A DNA stretch of 64,000 bases from an uncultured Faecalibacterium sp. (GTDB lineage Bacteria; Bacillota; Clostridia; Oscillospirales; Ruminococcaceae): assembly GCA_944386015.1 (NCBI GenBank), contig CALWZK010000004.1, positions 1-64,000 of the forward strand, in the 5' to 3' direction. The notes beneath the pieces were generated by a model that was given only the letters and a program-made list of their open reading frames with translations, had not been told where the DNA came from and searched no databases. Positions 36,780 to 45,211 of this stretch are shown in pieces. Made by a program: the position numbers and the translations under genes. Each line of letters begins with the position of its first letter. Position 1 is the first letter of the stretch.

Positions 36780-37784
36780 TCAGCCAACCACATACACGTT
36801 GACATTGATGGCGCCGTTGAGGACCGATTCCGCATAGGTCTCGTAGAACAGGTCCACCAGGACATGGCCGTCCTGGAGGGCGATGCCGGTATCGGTGGCC
36901 ACCGCATAGCCGTAGACAAAGCGGCCGTCGGTGGAGGTGATATAAAGCAGGGTGCCGTAGGGAATAATATCAGGGTCAACCGCCACCGTGCCGTAGCCCA
37001 GGCCCAGGCCGGAAGCGCCCCTGCCGCTGCGGGAATAATAGCCGGTGGCCTTGCCGGTCAGCACCTTGGTGTAGCTGGAAGGCGGGTTGGTGGTGCCGTC
37101 GGGGCCGGTCAGGGGAGAGACCGGGGCGCCGGCGCCGTATGTTTTCAGCAGTGCGTCGGTGGGCTCCACGGTGGTGGTCACATCGGTGACGATGCTGTTT
37201 TCCAGCTCGCCGTCCACCCAGCGGTGGCGGGTGGTGACGGCGCACTGGCCGTTGGAGCCGGCCTGCAGGGTGGTGACACGGTCGGTGTCGCGGAAGTACA
37301 GGCTGGTGTAGACGTACTCGGTGTCGTAAGGAATGGTCTGATATTCCACCGTCTCCTCATAGTGGACCCGGTGGACCTCAATTTTGCTGCCGATCCCCAC
37401 CAGGCTGTCCTGCTCGGGGACGGTATAGTCGTCGGGCCCCAGGGTGATGCCCGCCTTTTCCAGGGCGTCGGCCACCGTGCCGTAGACCATCTTGACAGGG
37501 ATCTCCTGGCCGTCGGCCTCCACCGTCACGGTGAAAGCGCGCTCAATGTTCAGGGTGGCCAGGCTGCCGCCAAAGGCGGTATAGTACACCCGGTCGCCCT
37601 CGGCGGCCTGGATGCCGGAAAGGTTCATCAGACGGGTGGGGTCGCTCTCGCTGGTCAGCAGCAGCTGGCTGGCCCCGTTGGAATCGGTCACATAAGTCAC
37701 CCGGATGCTGACGGTGGTCAGGATCAGGGTCAGTGCAAGGCCCAGGCTCAGGATGCCCATGGCCAACAGGCGCTGGCGCGCCAT
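36780..37784 (-). CDS. DUF348-G5-3D domain cell-wall protein (YabE/Rpf-like)
   Basis: 334 aa from ATG 37784. The frame stays open to a GTG at 37898, but the extra 38 codons have few GC third positions, so I take the internal ATG; the ribosome site is weak for both. An N-terminal membrane anchor (RQRLLAMGILSLGLALTLIL), a ubiquitin-like DUF348 repeat (about 110-150; VEADGQEIPVKMVYGTVADALEKAGI), a G5 domain (EYQTIPYDTEY), then a 3D domain (GKATGYYSRSG ... VAVDPDIIPYGTLLYI ... DTGIALQDGHVLVDLF) with the three Asp that name it, related to lytic transglycosylases. Probably a cell-wall remodelling enzyme. Confidence 0.88.
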   Translation of the reverse strand: MARQRLLAMGILSLGLALTLILTTVSIRVTYVTDSNGASQLLLTSESDPTRLMNLSGIQAAEGDRVYYTAFGGSLATLNIERAFTVTVEADGQEIPVKMVYGTVADALEKAGITLGPDDYTVPEQDSLVGIGSKIEVHRVHYEETVEYQTIPYDTEYVYTSLYFRDTDRVTTLQAGSNGQCAVTTRHRWVDGELENSIVTDVTTTVEPTDALLKTYGAGAPVSPLTGPDGTTNPPSSYTKVLTGKATGYYSRSGRGASGLGLGYGTVAVDPDIIPYGTLLYITSTDGRFVYGYAVATDTGIALQDGHVLVDLFYETYAESVLNGAINVNVYVVG

Positions 37785-38003
37785 CGGTTTCTTTTCGTGG
37801 TTACATTCGGAAGTGATACGAAACAACTCCTCTCTTTTTACAGTTTGGCTTTGTTTGCGGGCTGCTTCCTCCGCCCGCTGTTTGGCCGGTTTGATCACCC
37901 GGACCGCCGCCGGGCGCCGCCGCCAAAAGGACGGCGTTTAACTTCCTTACAGGTTGGTTTTAATCGTTGTATCGTGTGTTGGACACATCGCAACAACTGC
38001 CCT

Positions 38004-38032
38004 ATCTTAACAGACCATCCCCGATTTGTCAA
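38004..38032 (-). promoter_or_regulatory. Promoter of the 3D-domain protein gene
   Basis: Minus strand TTGACA (38032-38027), 17-nt spacer, TAAGAT (38009-38004). The transcript would carry a leader of about 210 nt before ATG 37784, long enough for RNA-based control; no riboswitch class is recognised. Confidence 0.65.
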
Positions 38033-38397
38033 ATCCGGGGGTTGGAAATCGTTATATTTTTATCGTTCTTTTTCGTGCAAAATGTACAATCTTTTTTTGA
38101 GAAGCTTTCTTTTTCCGTCGGCATCCTCCGATTTTCGATCGAAATGCCCCCGGGATACTGTAACAGAAATTTAACATTTATTTTTCGATTCGGATGCAAT
38201 TTTTTCCGTTTCAGGGGTTCAGGGGGAAAGAAAAATTTCACTTTTTCCCGCTTCTTTTTTCTGCCGGAAGGACACCCTGTCCGGCGGCTGCCGGGGCCGG
38301 TACAATAGGGTCAGTCCGGCGGGCCTTCAACCCGCGCCAAAATCACTTAAGCGGGGCACGCCCGCCGCGCCCCGGGAAAGGAAGGAACTGACCCATT
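38033..38397. other. AT-rich intergenic patch without a supported gene
   Basis: About 38040-38270 is conspicuously AT-rich with many T-runs on the plus strand, against a very GC-rich background. Open frames here (37967-38308 plus, 38029-38241 minus) have no ribosome site and non-native composition. A possible -10 (TACAAT) at about 38300 faces the phage-like genes. Confidence 0.6.
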
Positions 38398-39612
38398 ATG
38401 ATGCACATTGAGATCACGGCCCAGCAGACCTCGGGCTGTACCGATTTCATCCCCCATCCCGAGCGGCTGCACCTGGGCAGCCAGTACGCCGAAGGGGTGG
38501 ACACCCTGTCTTTCACCCTGCCCGAGGAGTGGGCCGGCAAGACCGTCTCCCTCCACATCGAGCAGGAGAACGGCACCCTGCCCACCCCCCTGCTGCTGGA
38601 CGGGGAAGGCTGCGTGGCGGTGGACCGGCGGCTGACCGCAGCCCGGCTGGGCCGCTGGATGCTCACCGCCACCGACGGCGCAGGCTACACCGCCTACACC
38701 CACCCCGGCACCTACGACACCTGTGAGATCATTGCCACCGACGGCTTTGACGACTCCTCCATGACCACCCCCTACGAGCAGTTTGTGGCCCAGGTGCTGG
38801 AAGGGGCCCAGGCGGCAGCGGCCTCCTCCCAGGCGGCCGCCCAGAGCGCCCAGCAGGCCGCCGCTTCCGCCGCCCAGGCCTCCGAGGCAGTCCAGACCGC
38901 CGGGGCCCAGGCCACCACTGCCGCCGCCAAGGCAGAGGCGGCCAGCGCCAGCGCCGACCGGGCCGAAGCAGCTGCCCGCCGGGCTGAAGGCGCGGCCCCG
39001 GAAGGGGGCACCGTCATCAGCGTCAACGGCCAGGGCGGCAGGGTACAGCTGGGGGCCGCCGACGTGGGGGCCCTGCCCCTGCCTGCCCAGCCTGCGGCAG
39101 GCTGCCTGCTGCGGGTCCAGACGGTGGACAGCGAAACCAGCGCCGTCACCACCGAGACGGTGCCTGAATCCGACCTGACCAGCTTTGTCCGCCGCACCGA
39201 CCGGCCCACCGACCAGGAGGCAGGCCCGGTGAAGGTGGGGACCGGCTTTGGCCTGACCCTCACCGAACAGGGGGAGCTGCGGCTGACCCCTGCCGACGCC
39301 CCCATGCTGGACACCATGGACAATGCCTGGTCCCCCCTGACCCCCAGCCTGGTGCCCCTGGCCGTCAAGCTGGCCCTCACCGCCCTGTGGGACAGCGCCG
39401 CCTGGAGCGACCAGGACCGGACCCAGGCCCGCACCACCCTGGACGCTGCCCAGGCCTCGGCCCTGGAGATCCTGACCCAGCGGGTGGAAGCCCTGGAGCT
39501 GAAATACAACACCGCTGTCACCCAGAACGCCTTTACTGCGGACCTGTCCACCCTGAACAACCTCACCGCTTCCGGCACCTGGAACGCCGGTGAAGCCCGG
39601 ATCGAATTCTGA
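38398..39612 (+). CDS. Phage baseplate/tail-fibre-like protein with coiled-coil Ala/Gln stalk
   Basis: 404 aa. The N-terminal 120 residues look like the BppU-type N-domain of phage baseplate proteins (ITAQQTSGCTDFIPHPERLHLG, WMLTATDGAGYTAYTHPGTY). Residues about 135-200 are an Ala/Gln/Ser/Glu coiled coil (AQAAAASSQAAAQSAQQAA) as in tail-fibre stalks, followed by VISVNGQGGRVQLGAADVGALP, a motif common in tail collar/fibre proteins. AAGGAAGG lies about 14 nt upstream. It pairs with the next gene; no capsid, portal or terminase gene is in the window. Confidence 0.7.
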   Translation: MMHIEITAQQTSGCTDFIPHPERLHLGSQYAEGVDTLSFTLPEEWAGKTVSLHIEQENGTLPTPLLLDGEGCVAVDRRLTAARLGRWMLTATDGAGYTAYTHPGTYDTCEIIATDGFDDSSMTTPYEQFVAQVLEGAQAAAASSQAAAQSAQQAAASAAQASEAVQTAGAQATTAAAKAEAASASADRAEAAARRAEGAAPEGGTVISVNGQGGRVQLGAADVGALPLPAQPAAGCLLRVQTVDSETSAVTTETVPESDLTSFVRRTDRPTDQEAGPVKVGTGFGLTLTEQGELRLTPADAPMLDTMDNAWSPLTPSLVPLAVKLALTALWDSAAWSDQDRTQARTTLDAAQASALEILTQRVEALELKYNTAVTQNAFTADLSTLNNLTASGTWNAGEARIEF

Positions 39613-39628
39613 GAGGGGGGTCTGCAGC

Positions 39629-40888
39629 ATGGCAACCACACTTTCCGATCTGTCTGTGGGCAGCAAGGTCTCTGTCAAAATCGACGGCCAGTCCATCAAT
39701 TTTCTGGTGGTCCACCAGGGCAACCCCAACCCCGCCCTCTATGACGCCAGCTGCACCGGCACCTGGCTGATGATGGAACCCATCTATACCAAACAGTGGT
39801 GGGGACATTCCGGCAACTATGCCGACTCCTATGCCCATTACTGGCTGAACACCACCCTCTTCCCCAAGCTGGACAAAAACATCCAGTCCATGGTCCTGCC
39901 GGTCAAGCTGCCCTACGCCGACTACACCGGCGTTTACACCGGCGCAGATGGGCTGGAGTGCCGGATGTTCCTGCCCTCGGCCTATGAGCTGGGCTGGACC
40001 AGCGCTTACATGCCCACCATGGTGGAAGACGGCGCCTGCCTGGATTACTGCCGGGACTTCAAAGACATCGACAGCCGCCGCATCGCCAAGACGCTGGCAG
40101 GTTCCAAAATATGGTACTGGACCCGCACCCCCGACGAAGAATCGTCAAGCTCGGTCTGGCTGGTGGTCAGCGTCAACGGTGACTGCGCCTCTTCGACCAA
40201 CACGTCCAGCTACGGCATACGTCCCCTCATGATTTTCGACCCCAAGACGCTGGTGGACAAAAACAACGCGGTGCAGGCCAATTCTGCCCCCGTCATCACC
40301 AGCCCCAGCGGGGTCAGCGGGGCCAACCTGGGCCTGCGCACCGGGCCCTTCCTGCTGGAATACACCGCCACCGACCCCGAGGGCAGCGACGTCCACCTCA
40401 CCGAGAAGCTGGACGACAAGACCACCCGCACCCTGGACACCCCGTCGGGCACGGCCCAGCAGTTCCAGGCGGTCAACGACAGCCTCACCTTCCTGCAGCT
40501 GTCCAACGACGCCCACACGGTGGCGATCACCGCCAGCGACGGGCTGCTGAGCTCCCAGATGACCCTCTCCTTCACCAAGGCGGTGACCCGGGCCACCCTG
40601 ACCCTGGTCCAGCCCCTCCCGGCCGACGCCCCCATCCAGGTGGCCGCCATGGTGGTGGCAGGGGAGATCCCCGAGGACGCCGACCTGTCGGTGGAGGTCA
40701 CCAACAACGCCCTGGACCCTGAGCCCGTCTGGCAGGACGCCACCGACGAGGTGCGCCGGGGCTACAACATCCTGTTTGAAAACCGCACCGCCTCCCAGCA
40801 GCCGGCCTTCAACTTCCGTCTGGCAGCAGCCCGGGGCCCTTCGGGCACCGGCGGCCACATCGACCAGGTGGCCGGTGCCTTCCAGTAA
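39629..40888 (+). CDS. Tail-tip-like protein with C-type-lectin-like DUF6273 domain
   Basis: 419 aa from ATG 39629 (GGGGGG 8 nt upstream). Residues about 1-215 match DUF6273 (FGE/C-type-lectin-like fold): GSKVSVKIDGQSINFLVVHQG, SYAHYWLNTTLFPKLD, WYWTRTPDEESSSSVWLV and the terminal SYGIRPLMIF. Residues about 225-330 form an Ig/cadherin-like domain (PVITSPSGV ... YTATDPEGS). Codons in 40109-40240 (TCG, TCA, ACG, ATA, CGT) depart from the strong GC3 habit of the neighbours. Such lectin folds display receptor-binding variation in phages. A UUCG terminator follows. Confidence 0.68.
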   Translation: MATTLSDLSVGSKVSVKIDGQSINFLVVHQGNPNPALYDASCTGTWLMMEPIYTKQWWGHSGNYADSYAHYWLNTTLFPKLDKNIQSMVLPVKLPYADYTGVYTGADGLECRMFLPSAYELGWTSAYMPTMVEDGACLDYCRDFKDIDSRRIAKTLAGSKIWYWTRTPDEESSSSVWLVVSVNGDCASSTNTSSYGIRPLMIFDPKTLVDKNNAVQANSAPVITSPSGVSGANLGLRTGPFLLEYTATDPEGSDVHLTEKLDDKTTRTLDTPSGTAQQFQAVNDSLTFLQLSNDAHTVAITASDGLLSSQMTLSFTKAVTRATLTLVQPLPADAPIQVAAMVVAGEIPEDADLSVEVTNNALDPEPVWQDATDEVRRGYNILFENRTASQQPAFNFRLAAARGPSGTGGHIDQVAGAFQ

Positions 40889-40944
40889 CCATTTTCTTCT
40901 CCCTTCTTCCATAGAGGGGGCCGGCCAGGCATCCGGCCCCCAGC

Positions 40945-40980
40945 AAAAAATCCCTGCTCCTTCGGGAGCAGGGATTTTTT
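40945..40980. terminator. Bidirectional terminator with TTCG tetraloop
   Basis: Perfect 16-bp stem 40945-40960 with 40965-40980 around a TTCG loop; A6 and T6 flanks serve the convergent phage-like and WYL genes. Confidence 0.95.
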
Positions 40981-40992
40981 CGTGGTATTGTT

Positions 40993-41958
40993 TTACTTCT
41001 CGGCGGCGTAGGCCGAGAGGGTGCGGCTCAGGCCGGCCAGACGGGCCCGGACTTCTGCCGGGGCCACCACCGTCACCTTGCCCTCAAACCCGCAGACCCA
41101 GCCCAAAAAGGGCCCGCTGACGCAGATGGGGGCGGTGAAGTGGAACCCGCCGTCCGGGTCATCGATCAGGATGATGTCCCGGCCAAAGCGGTCGGTCATG
41201 GTCTCCCGCAGGTCGGGGGTGCACCGGAGGGTGACCCGGTACTCGGGGCCGCCGTACATATTAAAGTGCTTGTTCAGATAAACCGGCAGGCTGAACCGCT
41301 CGCAGAGGTCTTTGCCCCGGCAGGGCTGATCCTGCAGCACCGTCACATGGCTCATCCGGTCCACCCGGTAGTGGCGGATGCCCGCCGGGGTGCTGTAGTC
41401 CTGATAGGCGATCAGGTAGTAGCTGCCCCCGTCCCAGGCCAGCTGCCAGGGGCTGACGGTGTGGTCCTTGCCGTTGTGGTAGTGGAAGGACACCTGGCGC
41501 CCGGTGTTGATGGCCTCGTGGAGGGCGTCGATGGTGTACAGCACCTGGGGGTTCTGGCTGCGGGGCCGGCCCGCCACATACACCTGCCGCTGGAGCTGCA
41601 CCGCCTCGTAGTGGGAGGCCAGCTGCTCCAGCTTGGCAATCAGGGCGTCGGTCTTTTCCTGGGGGATGAACCGGCAGCTCTGGACCGCATCCACCAGCAG
41701 CTTGAGCTCGGCCAGCTCAAAGGCCCGGTGGGCCAGCCAGTAGCCGCCGCCCCGGCCCCGCTGGAGCACAATGTCATAGCCCATTTCCCGCAGGGCGTCG
41801 ATGTCGGCATAGACGCTTTTCCGTTCGCAGGGAATCCCCCGGTCCATCAGCATCTGGGCCAGCTGGGGCACCGTCAGGCGGTGGTTTTCGTCGGTTTCCA
41901 GCTCAAAAATGCGCGCCAGGGCGATGAGTTTATGCTTTTGCTTTTCCTGTCTGGCCAC
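40993..41958 (-). CDS. HTH-WYL transcriptional regulator (YafY family)
   Basis: 321 aa. N-terminal HTH_11-type domain (KLIALARIFELETDENHRLTVPQLAQMLMDRGIPCERKSVYADIDALREMG) and a WYL domain (about 135-215: ISFHYHNGKDHTVSPWQLAWDGGSYYLIAYQ) with a C-terminal WCX extension. WYL proteins bind small ligands or nucleic acid. The gene begins 24 nt after tyrA on the same strand, so it is the last gene of the aromatic operon transcript, although a regulatory link is unproven. Confidence 0.9.
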   Translation of the reverse strand: MARQEKQKHKLIALARIFELETDENHRLTVPQLAQMLMDRGIPCERKSVYADIDALREMGYDIVLQRGRGGGYWLAHRAFELAELKLLVDAVQSCRFIPQEKTDALIAKLEQLASHYEAVQLQRQVYVAGRPRSQNPQVLYTIDALHEAINTGRQVSFHYHNGKDHTVSPWQLAWDGGSYYLIAYQDYSTPAGIRHYRVDRMSHVTVLQDQPCRGKDLCERFSLPVYLNKHFNMYGGPEYRVTLRCTPDLRETMTDRFGRDIILIDDPDGGFHFTAPICVSGPFLGWVCGFEGKVTVVAPAEVRARLAGLSRTLSAYAAEK

Positions 41959-41982
41959 GGACGGCCTCCTTCTCTCTGGCTT

Positions 41983-42846
41983 TTAGCCAGGCGTCTTTTT
42001 GTCGAACATACTCCGCCGCCGGGTGGACAGCCGGAACATCTCCTCCAGGCCCTCCCGGTCCCCCGCCACCAGGGCGGCCCGCAGCTGGGCCAGGGCCCCG
42101 TCGAACTGGTCGATCTCCTCGATCAGGTTGTCCCGGTTCCACAAAAACAGCTCGGACCACATGGTCTCGTTGATCTTGGCGATCCGGGTCAGATCCCGGA
42201 AGGAATCGCCGGTGTACTCGCACAGGGCGCTGTTGTCGTTGGCGCACATCAGGCTCACCGCGATGGCGTGGCACAGCTGGCTGACGTAACCGATCATCCG
42301 GTCGTGCTCCTCCACCGTCAGGGTGGAGATGTGCTCAAACCCCAGCACCTCGGCCAGCTCGGTGACCCACACAATGGCTTTGGCGGTGTTTTTTTCGGTG
42401 GGGGTGATGATGAAGTTGGCGGGGGCAAAGTTCACCTCGGCGGCGTGCTCCACGCTGGAGGTCTCCCGGCCCGCCATGGGATGGCTGGCAATGAACTCCA
42501 CCCCCGGGGGGCACATTTCCTGGATCGGCCCCACCAGCCCCGTCTTGACGCCCGACACGTCGGTGAAGATGCAGCCGGGCTTGAGCAGATGGCCGTAGGT
42601 CTTGAACCACTCCAGCAGGGTAGTGGGGTAGAGGCCGAAGATGATGTAGTCGGCCTCCGACACCAGATCCTCAAAATCATGGGTCTTGCCGCTGCGGATG
42701 TACCCCTTGTCGATGGCATACTGCAGGTGCTTTTCGCTGCGGTTGATGCCGTCCACCGTAAACCCGGCCCGGGTCAGCTCCAGGGCATATTTGCCCCCCA
42801 GCAGGCCCAGGCCCACAATCAGATAGCGCTTTGATTTATCCAGCAT
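41983..42846 (-). CDS. tyrA: Prephenate dehydrogenase
   Basis: 287 aa. NAD-binding motif YLIVGLGLLGGKYALELTRAG at the N-terminus, SGVKTGLVGPIQEM and the substrate-binding region ASHPMAGRETSSVEHA. Converts prephenate to 4-hydroxyphenylpyruvate for tyrosine. No C-terminal ACT domain, so tyrosine feedback, if any, is on the catalytic domain. Overlaps aroA by 11 nt. Confidence 0.95.
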   Translation of the reverse strand: MLDKSKRYLIVGLGLLGGKYALELTRAGFTVDGINRSEKHLQYAIDKGYIRSGKTHDFEDLVSEADYIIFGLYPTTLLEWFKTYGHLLKPGCIFTDVSGVKTGLVGPIQEMCPPGVEFIASHPMAGRETSSVEHAAEVNFAPANFIITPTEKNTAKAIVWVTELAEVLGFEHISTLTVEEHDRMIGYVSQLCHAIAVSLMCANDNSALCEYTGDSFRDLTRIAKINETMWSELFLWNRDNLIEEIDQFDGALAQLRAALVAGDREGLEEMFRLSTRRRSMFDKKTPG

Positions 42847-44107
42847 CTTGGTCTACCTCCAGGCCCAGCCGCTCCATGTCGGCAAAGAAGCCGGGCCAGC
42901 TCTTGCGGATTGCTTCGGCCCCCTCGATCACCGCCGGCACCCCTGCGGCTGCCGCCAGCACCGTCAGGCTCATCACCACCCGGTGGTCGTTGTGGCTCAG
43001 CAGCGGCCGGGCCGGGGCATGCAGGGGGCTCTCCCATACCGTGATGGTGCCGCCCTCGCTCTCGATGCGGCCCCCGAACTTGCGCAGTTCCTGCTCCATG
43101 GCCGCGATCCGGTCGCTCTCCTTCAGCCGGAGCCGGCCGGCGTTGCGGATCACCGTCTTGCCCCGGCACAGCAGCCCCATGGCCATCAGGACCGGGCCCA
43201 GGTCGGGGCAGTCGGCCAGATCGATGTCGGTGCCCTGCAGGGGGCTTTTCCGGAACCGGAACCCGCCCCCGGCCTGCTCCACCGCTGCGCCGCACCGGCG
43301 GAGGATCCGGGCGATGACCACGTCCCCCTGCAGGGTGTCCGCTGCCAGGCCGGTGACGGTGACATCCCCGGCCAGGGCCCCCAGCACCGCCGGGAAGGCG
43401 GCCTGGCTCCAGTCCCCCTCCACGGCGGTATTACAAGGCGTATAATGCTGGTTTCCCGGCACCAGCAGGGTGGTGTCATCCAGCCAGCGGCTCTGGACCC
43501 CAAAGGCGGCCTGGGCCGCCCGGGTCATCTGGATGTAGCTGCGGCTCTCCACCGGGGGGCGGAGTCTGAGGGTGCTGTCCCCGGCCAGCAGGGGCAGGGC
43601 AAACAGCAGCCCGCTGACAAACTGGCTGGACACATCCCCCGCCAGCTCAAAATCCCCCGGGCGCAGGGGCCCCGCCACCGTCAGGGTGTCCCCGGCCTGT
43701 TCAAACCGAAGGCCCTGCCGTCCAAACAGATCCTGATAGACGCTCTGGGGCCGCTGCATCAGCCGCCCGTGGCCGGTGAAGGTCACCGGCTGGCCCGACA
43801 AAGCCGCCAGGGGGATCAGGAACCGGAGGGTGCTGCCGCTCTCGCCGCAGTCCACCGGCCCCGCCGCCGGGCGGAAAGCCCCGGCGCCGGTGATTTCGGC
43901 CCAGGTGTCCCCGGTCTGGACCGCCGCCCCAAAGGCCGCGGCGGCCCCCAGGGTGGCGTCAATATCCTGGCTGTGGGCCAGGTGGGTCAGGCGGGAAGTC
44001 CCCGCCGCCAGGGCGGCGCACAGCACCGCCCGATGGGCCATGCTTTTGCTGGGGGGCGCCGTCAGGGTGCCCGCCGGGGCAGGCCCCGGCCTGATTGCCG
44101 CCCGCAT
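42836..44107 (-). CDS. aroA: 3-phosphoshikimate 1-carboxyvinyltransferase (EPSP synthase)
   Basis: 423 aa. TAPPSKSMAHRAVLCAALAAG (shikimate-3-phosphate site), NCGESGSTLRFL-like VDCGESGSTLRFLIPLA, LAGDVSSQFVSGLL and LRLKESDRIAAM are all signature segments. Joins PEP and shikimate-3-phosphate. Starts 4 nt after aroF. Confidence 0.96.
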   Translation of the reverse strand: MRAAIRPGPAPAGTLTAPPSKSMAHRAVLCAALAAGTSRLTHLAHSQDIDATLGAAAAFGAAVQTGDTWAEITGAGAFRPAAGPVDCGESGSTLRFLIPLAALSGQPVTFTGHGRLMQRPQSVYQDLFGRQGLRFEQAGDTLTVAGPLRPGDFELAGDVSSQFVSGLLFALPLLAGDSTLRLRPPVESRSYIQMTRAAQAAFGVQSRWLDDTTLLVPGNQHYTPCNTAVEGDWSQAAFPAVLGALAGDVTVTGLAADTLQGDVVIARILRRCGAAVEQAGGGFRFRKSPLQGTDIDLADCPDLGPVLMAMGLLCRGKTVIRNAGRLRLKESDRIAAMEQELRKFGGRIESEGGTITVWESPLHAPARPLLSHNDHRVVMSLTVLAAAAGVPAVIEGAEAIRKSWPGFFADMERLGLEVDQDAG

Positions 44108-44110
44108 CCC

Positions 44111-45127
44111 TTACATATCCCGGCCGATGGCCCAGGCAACCTGACGGCACTTGGCCACAGCCTGGGCAAAGGCGTCGGGGGTCAGGCACTGGGCGCCGTC
44201 GCTCCAGGCGTGGCGGGGGTCATAGTGGACCTCCACTTCCAGGCCGTCGGCGCCGGCAGCCACAGCTGCGATCATCATGGGCTCCACCAGGTTGGCCTTG
44301 CCGGTGGCGTGGCTGGGGTCCACCACCACGGGCAGATGGGTCTTTTCGTGGATGATGGGCACTGCCGACAGGTCCAGGGTGTTCCGGGTGTACTTCTCGA
44401 AGGTGCGGATGCCCCGCTCGCAGAGAATGACGTTCTCGTTGCCGCCGGCCATGATGTACTCGGCGCTCATGATCCACTCTTCGATGGTGTTGCACAGGCC
44501 CCGCTTGAGCAGGACAGGCTTGTGCATCTTGCCCACGGCCTTCAGCAGCTGGAAGTTCTGCATGTTCCGGGCGCCGATCTGGACCACGTCCACATACTCC
44601 TCGAACTCGGGGATCTTGTCCTCGCTCATCAGCTCGGAGACGATGGGCAGGCCGGTGGCCTCCCGGGCCTTCACCATATCCAGGATGCCCTCGGTCTCCA
44701 GGCCCTGGAAAGAGTAGGGGGAGGTGCGGGGCTTGTAGGCGCCGCCCCGGAACAGGGTGGCGCCGCCGGCCTTGACGCTGGCTGCAATCCGCTTGGCCTG
44801 GTCCTCGCTCTCGATGCTGCAGGGGCCGGCCATGACGGCGATCTTTTCCTTGCCGCCGATCTTGACGCCGGCGCAGTCGATCACCGAGTCAGCGGGGTGG
44901 AACAGGCGGTTGGCCCGCTTGTAGGGGGCCGACACCCGGGTGACGTTCTCCACCCAGGGGTTGGCCATGATGTCCCGCTCGTCCAGCTTGGTGGTGTCGC
45001 CCACCAGGCCGAAGACGTTGTAATCGGTACCAGTGATCAGGGTAACCGACAGGCCCTGCTTTTCGAACTTGTCGACAATCTTGTCCAGCTCTTCCTGGGG
45101 GGTGCCTTTTTTGGTGGAAATAATCAT
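44111..45127 (-). CDS. aroF: 3-deoxy-7-phosphoheptulonate synthase (type I-beta DAHP synthase)
   Basis: 338 aa. N-terminal ferredoxin-like regulatory domain (about 1-70: MIISTKKGTPQEELDKIVDKF) and a TIM-barrel synthase (AVMAGPCSIESEDQ, RGGAYKPRTSPYSFQG, LLKRGLCNTIEEW, VDPSHATGK). Condenses PEP and erythrose-4-phosphate, the first step. The N-terminal domain is the feedback site in known I-beta enzymes. 84-nt gap after aroEK contains AAAGGAACGA upstream of the ATG. Confidence 0.96.
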   Translation of the reverse strand: MIISTKKGTPQEELDKIVDKFEKQGLSVTLITGTDYNVFGLVGDTTKLDERDIMANPWVENVTRVSAPYKRANRLFHPADSVIDCAGVKIGGKEKIAVMAGPCSIESEDQAKRIAASVKAGGATLFRGGAYKPRTSPYSFQGLETEGILDMVKAREATGLPIVSELMSEDKIPEFEEYVDVVQIGARNMQNFQLLKAVGKMHKPVLLKRGLCNTIEEWIMSAEYIMAGGNENVILCERGIRTFEKYTRNTLDLSAVPIIHEKTHLPVVVDPSHATGKANLVEPMMIAAVAAGADGLEVEVHYDPRHAWSDGAQCLTPDAFAQAVAKCRQVAWAIGRDM

Positions 45128-45211
45128 GGGTATCGTTCCTTTCTTCTTACTTCTATATCGCCTGTCTCCGGGCGGCGGCCCTCCTCTCCGTGGGCGCCGG
45201 GCGGAAACGGT

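Noticed and set aside
37967..38308. Open frames in the AT-rich patch (plus strand here, 38029-38241 on the minus strand)
   Set aside because: Phe/Lys-rich products of T- and A-runs, no ribosome sites, no domains.
39629..40888. Complete diversity-generating retroelement
   Set aside because: No reverse transcriptase, accessory protein or template repeat found in the window; kept only as a hypothesis for the variable segment.
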